Assembly (NCBI GenBank): GCA_038503075.1
Contig: JBCAML010000002.1
Coordinates: forward strand, 124,001 to 188,000
Reading direction: 5' to 3'
DNA: 64,000 nucleotides
Source: Gyromitra esculenta
Lineage: Eukaryota > Ascomycota > Pezizomycetes > Pezizales > Discinaceae
The first letter of the stretch is position 1. Each line of letters begins with the position of its first letter. The notes under the pieces were generated by a model. It did no database searches. It saw only the letters and a program-made list of their open reading frames with translations, and was not told the DNA's origin. A program made the position numbers and the translations under genes. Of the stretch, positions 56,001 to 63,516 are shown piece after piece.

Positions 56001-56685
56001 CAATAACCAAGAATCCGCTAGCACTAAGGCTACCCCCTTCTTCGCGAATTATGGCTATCATCCTCGCTTCGACACCTCGATCATCTCCAATGACCGTTCT
56101 CCTCAGACCCTCGATGCTAACGACTTCGCTTTAAAAATGGAAGAACTTAGAGACTTCCTCCGAATGCAAATGCGAACAGCCCAAGATATCTTCGAGTCCA
56201 GTACGAACCGGCACCGCACCCCTGCTCCATCGTTTAAAGAAAAAGACGAAGTGTTCGTGTCAATGAAGAACATGAGGACAACGCGAAATTCGAGGAAGTT
56301 GGATTGGAAATGGAGTGGCCCATTTCAGGTGAAACGTGTTATCTCAGCTTACGCATATGAGATTGATCTCCCAAGTTCAATGAAGTACCATCCTGTATTT
56401 CACGTCTCGCTACTTAGAGCAGCTCCCGTCGATCCCCTCCCGGGCCAAATCATTATACCGCCTCCACCAGTTCAAGTCAACGATCACGAGGAATACCTTG
56501 TCGAAAGTGTTCTAGATTCCCGCTTACGTCGCGGAAGGCTTCAATATCTAATCGAATGGACTGGCTATGCATTACCCACCTGGGAACCCGCTGAATATCA
56601 CGAAGAGACGGAAGCAGTAGATTCTTTCCACGAGATAGGAAGGAAGGAAGGACTGGTTAGTGTTCGCAGGAGCTCACGGCTATGA
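53005..56685 (+). CDS. pol: Pol polyprotein with C-terminal chromodomain
   Basis: Open in the -1 frame relative to gag from 53005 (after a TGA at 53002-53004) to the TGA at 56683; 1226 codons, and no ATG is needed if made by frameshift. Domains in order: aspartic protease (LLDTGASG, catalytic DTGAS at 53197-53211); reverse transcriptase with FAAKPDGSLRLCVDYRGLN, MPFGLTNAPGTFQ and the YLDD active site at 54268-54279; RNase H (VESDASDFVSGGVLSQ, KELLAII, DHKNLEYF). Next comes integrase with an HHCC zinc-binding region (GHPGREKSFELI...NCHTCRRAK) and the D,D,E triad (MDFVTGLPES, SDRGTQF, TDGQTERLN). Last is a C-terminal chromodomain (YLVESVLDSRLRRGRLQYLI, then EWTGYALPTWEPAE). The domain order and chromodomain place it in the chromovirus branch; by family knowledge the chromodomain can steer integration to heterochromatin. 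No frame breaks seen. Confidence 0.96.
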   Translation, partial: VFKLVQPESPCDPALVSFSSLSAFSISGFSVSDVCVEDNLDGEHFVVSCSLSHQNKVIKTHALLDTGASGFAFIDEKFVRHHSLPLSPLKTPRQLEVIDGRTIASGDITNLCHLELSIQQHNEKAPFFVTKLGHYPLVLGIPWMNLHDIHLQFANKSIEFNSEICTTHCAPKQPIVSVAAIPPPAKLNAAFIGAASFRMLARKKGVQVYSMSLYEINKVLDSKTTKEEWRQRIPAEYHEYLDMFDKAKAQGLPPRRPYDHRITLQEGKEPPFGPLYGMSRDELLVLKKYIEDNLEKGFIRASSSSAGSPVLFAAKPDGSLRLCVDYRGLNALTIKDRYTSPLVKETLDRLAKAQWYSKLDLRDGFHQIRIAEGEEWKTAFRTRYGLYEYMVMPFGLTNAPGTFQRFVNDSLREYLDLFCTAYLDDILIYSDTLAEHKIHVRQVLDALKANNILLKPEKCEFHVQSIKYLGLILTPEGIKMDDDKLKAVRDWNRPKSIKDVQAFLGFANFYRRFILGFSRLAAPLTAFTKKGIVFEWTVEAELAFEALKDAFTKAPVLIHFDPRKKIFVESDASDFVSGGVLSQLDDQGILHPVAFFSKKHSPAECNYEIYDKELLAIIRCFEEWRPELEGSELPISVITDHKNLEYFMTTKQLNRRQVRWAEYLSRFDFVITYRPGVQGGKPDALTRRSGDLPEEGDERLQHQHQVVLKERNLDPKLSLFSGSLTNEPAELDAPLEGLMNQGYTADPFPQKILLALRNGERQSKEITLGDCTENNGRLFYRQKLYIPDYDPLRLLILKRYHDAPSAGHPGREKSFELISRDFYWPKMREYIGRYTRNCHTCRRAKPSTLGTHGVLKPLPIPNRPWEELSMDFVTGLPESNGFDAIMVVVDRLSKMRHLIPCNTTVNAEQTAELYLQNVWKLHGLPSHITSDRGTQFTAKFWKYLCQRLNIAARMSTSFHPETDGQTERLNAVMEQYLRCYVSYQQDDWSKWLPIAEFAANNQESASTKATPFFANYGYHPRFDTSIISNDRSPQTLDANDFALKMEELRDFLRMQMRTAQDIFESSTNRHRTPAPSFKEKDEVFVSMKNMRTTRNSRKLDWKWSGPFQVKRVISAYAYEIDLPSSMKYHPVFHVSLLRAAPVDPLPGQIIIPPPPVQVNDHEEYLVESVLDSRLRRGRLQYLIEWTGYALPTWEPAEYHEETEAVDSFHEIGRKEGLVSVRRSSRL
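53008..53052 (+). promoter_or_regulatory. Programmed -1 ribosomal frameshift signal at the gag/pol junction
   Basis: The heptamer T-TTA-AAC (53008-53014) is in the correct phase in the gag frame (X XXY YYZ) and directly precedes the gag TAG. After a 6-nt spacer, AACCAGAG (53021-53028) pairs perfectly with CTCTGGTT (53045-53052) over a 16-nt loop. A -1 slip moves the ribosome into the pol frame, which is open from 53005. Slippery site, spacer length and stem are all standard for -1 frameshifting. Confidence 0.85.
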
Positions 56686-56692
56686 GGGGGGG
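56684..56692 (+). promoter_or_regulatory. Polypurine tract of the Gypsy element
   Basis: GAGGGGGGG, overlapping the pol stop codon (TGA 56683-56685) and ending 4 bp before the 3' LTR. It would prime plus-strand DNA synthesis. Confidence 0.7.
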
Positions 56693-56696
56693 CTAC

Positions 56697-57107
56697 TTTC
56701 ATGGATGGTTATTTCGTTGATGGGTCGGTTGCATGAGCGGTTGGTTGTTGCGTCTTAATAATTATTCTTTGTGTTTCTATGGGTTTCCTATTACAATGAG
56801 TCATGTCTTTGTCATCGAACGAGTTGGAACGTGGTATATAAGCGAAGGGATTTCCCCTCTTATTGTACTTTTCCTTCTTCTTTCTTTAAGCAACGTCTTC
56901 TATAGTCCACTCTTGTATTTCACAATACAAACCTCGGTTATACTTCATAACCTTACGTCGCCGCCGTCCTCAAGTCCTCTATACTTGAACACTCCGTAGA
57001 GCCTGTGGAATCCCGTAATTACTCTCGTCGCTTAGTTTTTCCTTCAAGTAGCACTGCTCATCTCGGGGGATACCTGAGAGCTTGAAGACAAACTCCGCCC
57101 CTTGAGA
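56697..57107 (+). repeat. 3' LTR of the Gypsy element
   Basis: 411 bp. It starts TTTCATGG and ends CTTGAGA, followed by the AATTG duplication. In the downstream half it fits the solo-LTR pattern better than the 5' LTR does (for example ACCTCGGTTATAC...), so it is probably the less altered copy. Confidence 0.9.
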
Positions 57108-57112
57108 AATTG
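57108..57112. repeat. Right target-site duplication AATTG
   Basis: Matches 51306-51310, marking the right boundary of the Gypsy insertion. Confidence 0.85.
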
Positions 57113-57156
57113 GCCCATTCTCAACCAATTTTCGGGTTTTTAGCAAGTATCTCCAC

Positions 57157-58061
57157 TGTTATACCTATTGGTAGCTTAGTTGGTTACGACTTGAGTTCGC
57201 TTACGATGCACACATATGGACTAGCGTTCAATCCCCGACCATGTCGGTTATTATTAATCTTGGTTGATTATTAATAAGATTCAGATTGGATGTTTGGTTT
57301 CCTTGTGTCATCAATGGCCGACTCTTTCGATCGACACTTCTCCGATTCGCTTATACGTTGCGTCGCCGGTTAATTCCGACAAATCACGCCATACGATAAT
57401 GAGGTGAGGAGGGCGAAAGCGTTCGTGTCTATGGGATTTCTTCACGTTAGTTCATGTTATTACATAGCCTCAGATTCAACGCTTGACTACTATAAGTAGT
57501 CCAGTTTCTACCGTTGAGAAGGGTCTTCTTCCGATCATTAGCGACGAACGAGCCTTATCAATATTATATTGTATAGCTTAATGGTATACGACTTTCATTC
57601 ATACTCTCAAGGTCCTGCGTTCGTTTCATCTTCAAGAATATTTCTTCATGCAAAGAATCTTTTATTTCTTCAAGAGACTTTGTTGTTGCTTTACGCAACA
57701 CGAACCTCAAAGTCACGACGTGTCCACAACAGACCTCATCCTTCCAGATAGGTTAGACGAAGAGTATATTCGAACGAACACAATACCCAACAAGCAAAGC
57801 AAGCGATATTCAAACTACACATAGGGCGGGACCCTTCGGCGTTAGTTATTAAAACACGACTATTGGAAGTTCTTCACGGAGCTTTCTTTCGTCGATCCCT
57901 ACTTTGAACCCTAAGGTTATCTTTTAGCGGTTCATAAGAAGCAGTTAGGACTTGCGCCTGTGTATTGTGTTGCGGATAGCAACCGGGCAGGTTATAGCGT
58001 CTAGATTGTTATCTAAAGCTTCTTGGAGATTTCCTGTGCGGTAAGAAGTACTGGTCTTACA
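57157..58061 (+). mobile_element. 0.9-kb solo-LTR-like element, copy A
   Basis: 905 bp, starting TGTTATACC and ending GGTCTTACA, flanked by the direct repeat TCCAC (57152-57156 and 58062-58066). Its last ~230 bp match, inverted, the element at 61223-62142. No coding frame. TG...CA ends, 5-bp duplication and length suggest a solo LTR of a family different from the Gypsy element. About 57169-57235 contain a tRNA-like A-box (TAGCTTAGTTGG) and a weak B-box, which the other copy lacks. Confidence 0.8.
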
Positions 58062-58296
58062 TCCACAACCAGATAAGCTATTGATTAGCTTTATGTTCAG
58101 ACCTAGAGCCTGGGCCTTTGTCATCGTTTACCTTTGGGTTATTATTAAAGAAGAGATAGCGAAAATCCTCTAATTAGATTAAACTTCGGCGATACCTCAG
58201 AGGAAACTCGAACCCTTACCCATACAGGGACAACACATCACCTTGTCGCCAAGACTACCAGAACCTCTCGGAAGAGACTAGATCTGATTGGATAGC

Positions 58297-58397
58297 GATA
58301 AGATATTAAGCGACATCTGGATAAGATCCAGATTAAAACAAGATAAGATCCTGATAAGATAAGAAGAAATCTGATAAGCACTATCAGATAAGATAAG
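58297..58397 (+). promoter_or_regulatory. Cluster of eight GATAAG motifs before LINE ORF1
   Basis: GATAAG starts at 58297, 58320, 58342, 58353, 58358, 58373, 58387 and 58392, all on the plus strand, ending 4 bp before the ORF1 ATG (58402). HGATAR is the binding consensus of fungal GATA-type zinc-finger factors (nitrogen, iron and light regulators). The array may act as an internal promoter or enhancer of the LINE, or be a simple repeat in its leader. Confidence 0.6.
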
Positions 58398-59406
58398 GAA
58401 AATGAGCGTAACCAGCATGGAACTAAACCAGCTAATTAACAGGACAGCGAACAAGAACGGAGTCAAGTACAAAGAAGTATGGTGGAAGAATGAGTGTGCG
58501 ACATCCAAGCCTCACCCCTTTTACGGAAAAACATTTGCGGGGCCAGATCTTACGCACCCATTGGGCCAAGGAGCCAGATGGTACGTTTGGGAAAGCAGAG
58601 CGAAGAACAGTGCGAAAAGGATGATCGAAATCGAGGAGAAATTTATTGAGAGAACGAAGTGGGATAACGAGGAAGAGAATGAGGAAAAGGGAAGAAGAAA
58701 GGAGGAGGAAGTTGAGGTAATGGAAATCGATAGCGATACGGAGAGCGAGGAGGAGGAGAGCGGAGAAAAAACGCCAACACAATCAACATACGGCGAAAAT
58801 CGAACCTTCCATGAAGGATACGAAAGCGATGAGATGCCACCAATCGTACCTTTCCCGGGAGATCTTAGCAAGGCATACAAGGAGGAAGACAAAATCCACG
58901 AGGAAAATATGGCGCAAACCAAGATAATGAAGGAGTATATAGAGGAAAAGGAGAAGGAGGATGAAGAGAAAGAAAAGAGAAAAAGGGAAGCAGAGGAAAA
59001 GATGGAGAAAGACAAGAAGGAAGGGAAAAAAGAAGATGTAGAGATGGAAGATGAGTGGTTGAGCGAAATAGAGGAAAAAGTATGGGAGGAGATGGTTAAG
59101 GAAGTTACGGAGGAGTACAAGAAGAACGGAGGGGAGAACGAGAATACAGGGGAGATAAGAAAGGCCTTGGAAGGTGAGGTAGAAAGAGCAAGAGGAGAAA
59201 AGAAGGAGAAAAGGAAAAGAGGTGTGAACGATGTAGGGCAAAGAGAACAAAATACAGAGAACGGCAAGTTCGGAAGTATCAGAGTGATGAAGAATACAAA
59301 GAGTAAGAATCACTGCAGAAGAGTCACGGGACTGCTTGCAAGTAAGTTTGCACACATCATACCCACTGACAAAGGAAAAGGGAGAGAGGAAATCAAAGGG
59401 CGGACA

Positions 59407-59411
59407 CCAGA
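59407..59411. repeat. Target-site duplication CCAGA, left
   Basis: CCAGA at 59407-59411 and again at 59863-59867, flanking the inverted solo LTR in LINE ORF1. Confidence 0.9.
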
Positions 59412-59862
59412 TCTCACGGTCGAGTCCCTCGTTAAGCCCTTCAGTATCCCTGAAGGTAAGCCGTGCTATTTAATGAGGTATCAACGCGTTCAAAGAGTGC
59501 AGTGTTTCTCCAGGTTCTACGATGGGTCTATCTCAAGGCGAGATAAGTGCAGCGAGGTGGACAGCGACAGCGAGGATTCTAAGATAGAATCGAGGTAGTA
59601 TTTCTTAACAAGTACCGAAGAAGATAAACGAGAACGTTGCTTAAGGAGAGAAAAGAAGTAAGAACAAGAGCGACCGAAATCCTTCCTTAAATACCCCGCT
59701 TTTTGGTAACACCGACAACAACCCGACAATAACCGAAACACAAAGACATTATTCCAACAACCTTAAATATAACCGAACAACAAAGAAATTCAACAACCAT
59801 CCAAAACAACGAGACAATCGCCTAATCAACCCACAATTCATCTTCTAAATCAATCCATGAAA
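59412..59862 (-). mobile_element. Solo LTR, family 2, in LINE ORF1
   Basis: 451 bp in reverse orientation. Read on the minus strand it starts TTTCATGGATTGAT and ends CCGTGAGA. It is the inverted homolog of 63073-63516 and shares ends and internal modules (AAGCAACGTT, TAGCAC, CTTCAGGGATACTGA) with the Gypsy LTR, so it belongs to a related Ty3/Gypsy family. No internal element is left: a solo LTR formed by LTR-LTR recombination. Confidence 0.88.
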
Positions 59863-60962
59863 CCAGAGAGAGGAGAACCATCGGTTAGGAATAGAGGGAC
59901 GATAGAAGAGCGGATGGAAAGGATGGAAAAACGGATATATGGGCTAGGAAGAGAAGTAGAAGAGTTGAAAAGGGAGGTTAGATACTGGAAGGGCCAGAGT
60001 CCGAGGAAGACCACGCCAACACCAATGCCAATGTCAATGCCGATTGCGCCGATGCAATCACCACCAGCGAACTCGCAACAAACAGCGAGTAAGGACGAAT
60101 ACCGGAAGTTTAGCTATGCGGACATAGCTAGAACACAAGCGCCTGCCTCATCAGAATGGAAGCAGGTAAACCGAGAGAAAGAAGTAGCGATAAAGGCCAA
60201 AGCAGCCTTCCAGAAGAGAATGGTGGAGAAGGAGAGCGAGCGAACGAGAGAAAACAACGCCGCTGTGGTAGTAGCGAAAAAGCTAACGACCAAGGAAGGA
60301 GGCAAGATGCCAACCCAGGAAGAGCTAATGAGTGAAGCTGTAGGGCTAGGAATTGAGGCGGACAAAATCCAGAAAGTGAACGTCACGATGAAGAGCGAGC
60401 TGAAGATCGTCCTCAATAAAGAAGAAAACAGAGGACAAATTGTCAACAAACTCGCAGAAAGAAACATGAAGGCCAGAGCACTCGACACATGGGCAGGAAT
60501 AGTCGTTCAGGGTTGAAACGTAAGTGAGTGGAAGGATAATATGGAAGGCATCCAGGAGTTGTTGGAGAAGGCATGGGGAGTTAAGATCATGAAGAAGCCA
60601 AGATGGCTAGCTGATATTAGGGACATGAAACCGGACGGCAGAGCACAAGCAGTAGTAGTGCACGTTGCGAAGGCATCAGAGAGGGAGGAGATTCTAAAGA
60701 GCCCTTGGTATCAATCTCGTGATGAGGAAGGATATACAAGATGCAGCACAAGCGACAATACGCCATATGGATGAGAGAATTCACTCAGAATGATATGACC
60801 TCAGCTAAACTAGAATGCAACAAATGTCAGGAAAAGGGACACAGGTGGTGGCAGTGCAGGAACGCCAAAAAATGCGGAGAACAGAATGGGATCGGCCATT
60901 CGACATGGGACCACAAGATGAGAGGTATTCGAGGAAATAGCACCCCCCAACCAAAGAGGAAG

Positions 60963-60967
60963 TAATG
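60963..60967 (+). promoter_or_regulatory. TAATG stop-start overlap between LINE ORF1 and ORF2
   Basis: The ORF1 stop TAA (60963-60965) shares its last base with the ORF2 ATG (60965-60967). The same UAAUG arrangement is known from other LINEs, where ORF2 is translated by termination-reinitiation. Confidence 0.7.
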
Positions 60968-61217
60968 AATCGATACGACAAAAACGAAGGACTAGGGACA
61001 AGGGGAGAGGGGGTGACGATAATTCAACACAATTGCAACCGATCAACGAATGTCATGCAAAATCTCATGGACGACAGTGCAAGCGCGGACATAATTGCGA
61101 TACAAGAACCATGGATAGGGAGTAAAGGCAGAGGGAAAAAGGTAAACGGAACAACTGACGTAGGAAATAATCAATTTACCGTCGGACATAACGGATACGA
61201 AATCGTGTACAAACAAG

Positions 61218-61222
61218 GAAAG
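61218..61222. repeat. Target-site duplication GAAAG, left
   Basis: GAAAG at 61218-61222 and 62143-62147 flanks the 0.9-kb element copy B within LINE ORF2. Confidence 0.9.
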
Positions 61223-62142
61223 TGTAAGACCGGTACTTCTTACCGCACAGGAAATCTCCAAGAAGCTTTAGATAACAATCTAGACGCTATAACCTGCCCG
61301 GTTGCTATCCGCAACACAATACACAGGCGCAAGTCCTAACTGCTTCTTATGAACCGCTAAAAGATAACCGTAGTCTCAAAGAGGATCAAGAAAGCTCCGC
61401 AAGAACTTCCAATAGTAAGGTTTTAATAACTAACGCCGCGCCAAGCGCTCATGTCGAGATAAAAGTAATTCCCAAGAAAAGAAAGAAATCGCACGAAGAA
61501 TTTCGCTGTAAACAATATAATATCGATAGCGCTCGTTCTTCGTCGCTAACGATCCGACTCGAGCTTTACATCCACTGCGAGAGATTTATAATACCTCCTC
61601 TCTACTACGTTTGCAGTGTGTAGAGGCGCTAACTACTACGACAAATACGAAACCACTTCGCCTTATCTCCATACCCGATACCCCATCGAGTTCCCGCCCG
61701 ATCCGCGATTCTCCGAGCAGTATGCATGTCGGTAACACGAGAGTTACGTATTCGTCTTCATTGCGTTCGTCTCTTCGAGACAATCATTTCGCCTATCCGA
61801 ATCGTCGCAGAAGATTGCGTTCCCTTATCTCGCACCGTAACTCCGCGTCGCTGTCCGATTCGCAATCCGTTTGAACCACAGCGAAGCCAGACACTTCCCC
61901 TACATACCCTCCAGGTCCCATTCCGCCGGACGGTTTTGCTTGACGGCCTAGGGGTTACTTTTGCCCTCTGGGACAGGTCTTTTCTGGTGCTGTCCCCCCT
62001 TCTCCAAATACTATACCTACTGGAAGGATTGGAGGCAGGGTAACAGGCTCCAGTCCCGATCCGGAAGGTGCTAAAGTAGGGTAACTCCAAAGATAGGGTA
62101 ACTCCAGGGCCAGGAACTCCTTCAAAAGGTACAGGTATAACA
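61223..62142 (-). mobile_element. 0.9-kb solo-LTR-like element, copy B, in LINE ORF2
   Basis: 920 bp. Read on the plus strand it runs from TGTAAGACC to GGTATAACA; read on the minus strand it has the same ends as copy A (57157-58061). It matches copy A closely over ~220 bp at one end, plus a short block around the TATA-like region (TTAGCGACGAA, TATTATATTGT); elsewhere the two copies are too diverged to align by eye. Short frames inside (for example 61726-62043) have no domain. Confidence 0.82.
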
Positions 62143-63067
62143 GAAAGGGGGAAGAGAGTGGAAGGGTAATGTGGATGGTAAGAAAAGATAGTGGACTAAA
62201 ATACACAATACGAGACGACTTGTGGGACCACTGGGATGCGAGCATTATGGACGTTCAGATGAAAAAAGGCCGGACCTTGAGGATCTGCAACATATATAAT
62301 CAGAACCACAAGAAAAGAAAAGGATGGTGTATGGAAGAATGGAAAGAGGCTTAGGACAGGAGTAGATTTAATGGTACTAGGTGACTTCAATGCGAAAGGA
62401 AAGACTATGGGATACGAAGAGAGAAAGCATAAGGGAGGAAATGATAATGAAGGTAGTAGATGCAGAAGAATTAGTATTGCTAAACGAAATTGACAGAATC
62501 ACGAGAAGAAGAGGACACGACAAATCGGTGTTGGATCTAACATGGGTGTTAGAAAATATGGTGAGGAAGTGTAACTGGCGAATCGTAGAAGAAAAGGACA
62601 CCGGATCAGATCATGCAACAATTGAGATCACGTATGCGAACGAAGCGGACAGGGTATCGAACCCCCTCAGCAAACGATGGAATCTGAAAAAAGCAGACTG
62701 GGAGGAGGTCCAAAAGAAAGCGGAAGCCATGTGGTTAGAGAAAGAGCTAGCATGGGAAGAAGCGATTGAGGGGAAAAGAATTGAGAGCATTGCCAGAATA
62801 CTAACGGAAGTAGCCACGGAGGCAATGAGGGAAGGGATACCGGAGGCGAGGATGACATGGAGAAGCAAAAAATGGTTCGATAAGGAAGTAAAAGAAAAAA
62901 GAAAAGAAGTGAGCAAGTGTCGGAGGTGGGCAAAGAAAGGAAAAGGGGAATGGAAAGAAGAGGAGCAGATAAAATGGAAAAAAGAAAGAAACGAACTGTT
63001 CAAATTGATAAGAAAGAAAAAGAAGGAAATGTGGGATAGCTTCATAGGAGAGGCTAAGAGTCAGAGC

Positions 63068-63072
63068 GAAAT
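63068..63072. repeat. Target-site duplication GAAAT, left
   Basis: GAAAT at 63068-63072 and 63517-63521 flanks the forward solo LTR in LINE ORF2. Joining across it restores ...SQSE-MWTVWRSLNQR. Confidence 0.9.
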
Positions 63073-63516
63073 TTTCACGGATTGATCTAGAAGATGAATC
63101 GTGATTTGACTGGTGATTGTATCGTTGCTTAGATGGTTGTATAATTCCTTTGTTGTTCGGTTACGTTTAGGGTTGTTGGAATAATGTCTTTGTGTTTCGG
63201 TTGTTGTTGGGTTGTTGTCGGTGTTACCGAAAAGCGGGGTATTTAAAGGAGGATTTTGGTCGCCTTTGTTTCTGTTCTCTTCTTTCCTTAAGCAACGTTC
63301 TCGTTTACCTTCTCCTGTGTCTATTACAATACAATCTCGGTTCTACCTCAGAACCTTCGCTGTCGCTGTGAACCATCGTCGATACTTTGCCTTGAAGTAT
63401 ACCTCCAGTAGAACTTGTAGAAACGCTGCACTCTTTGAACGCGTTGATACCTCATTAAGTAGCACTGCTCACCTTCAGGGATACTGAAGGGCTTAACGAG
63501 GGACCCAACCGTGAGA
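63073..63516 (+). mobile_element. Solo LTR, family 2, in LINE ORF2
   Basis: 444 bp, starting TTTCACGGATTGAT and ending CCGTGAGA. TATTTAAAGG near 63240 could be its TATA box. It is homologous to the inverted copy at 59412-59862, with many scattered differences, so the two did not arise from one recent event. Confidence 0.88.

Larger units (their letters stand above)
51311..57107 (+). mobile_element. Full-length Ty3/Gypsy chromovirus
   Basis: A 5.8-kb LTR retrotransposon: 407-bp 5' LTR, gag, pol (protease, reverse transcriptase, RNase H, integrase, chromodomain), 411-bp 3' LTR, and a 5-bp target duplication AATTG. Both ORFs are open, catalytic residues are present, and the first ~234 bp of the two LTRs are identical, so insertion was recent. 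The LTR ends (TTTCATGG...TTGAGA) are not the usual TG...CA. No clear tRNA primer-binding site follows the 5' LTR. It may still be able to move, but Gag starts at an internal ATG and the downstream LTR halves differ, so activity is uncertain. Confidence 0.95.
58402..60965 (+). pseudogene. LINE ORF1 (RNA-binding protein), broken
   Basis: It starts at ATG 58402. Residues 1-75 are conserved-looking and hydrophilic (NGVKYKEVWWKNECATSKPH, GARWYVWESRAKNSAKR). A long Glu/Lys-rich region follows. The frame is interrupted at 59411 by a solo LTR and resumes in phase at 59868: ...IKGRTP joins ERGEPSVRN across the CCAGA duplication. Then come a coiled coil (ERMERMEKRIYGLGREVEEL), a conserved C-terminal region, an in-frame TGA at 60514-60516 (a C-to-T change of CGA would explain it) and a frameshift around 60720-60760. 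The last part carries a CX2CX4HX4C knuckle (CNKCQEKGHRWWQC) and a second, degenerate one (KCGEQNGIGHSTWDH). The TAA at 60963-60965 overlaps the ORF2 ATG. ORF1 proteins bind element RNA. Confidence 0.85.

Noticed and set aside
57569..57751. Short plus-strand frame
   Set aside because: It lies inside solo-LTR-like element copy A, with no domain and no conservation in copy B.
58521..59267. 248-aa Ser/Phe-rich minus-strand frame
   Set aside because: It is the antisense of the Glu/Lys-rich LINE ORF1, a pure codon shadow.
61611..62043. Frames of 87-110 aa in both strands
   Set aside because: They lie inside the solo-LTR-like element copy B and have no domain.
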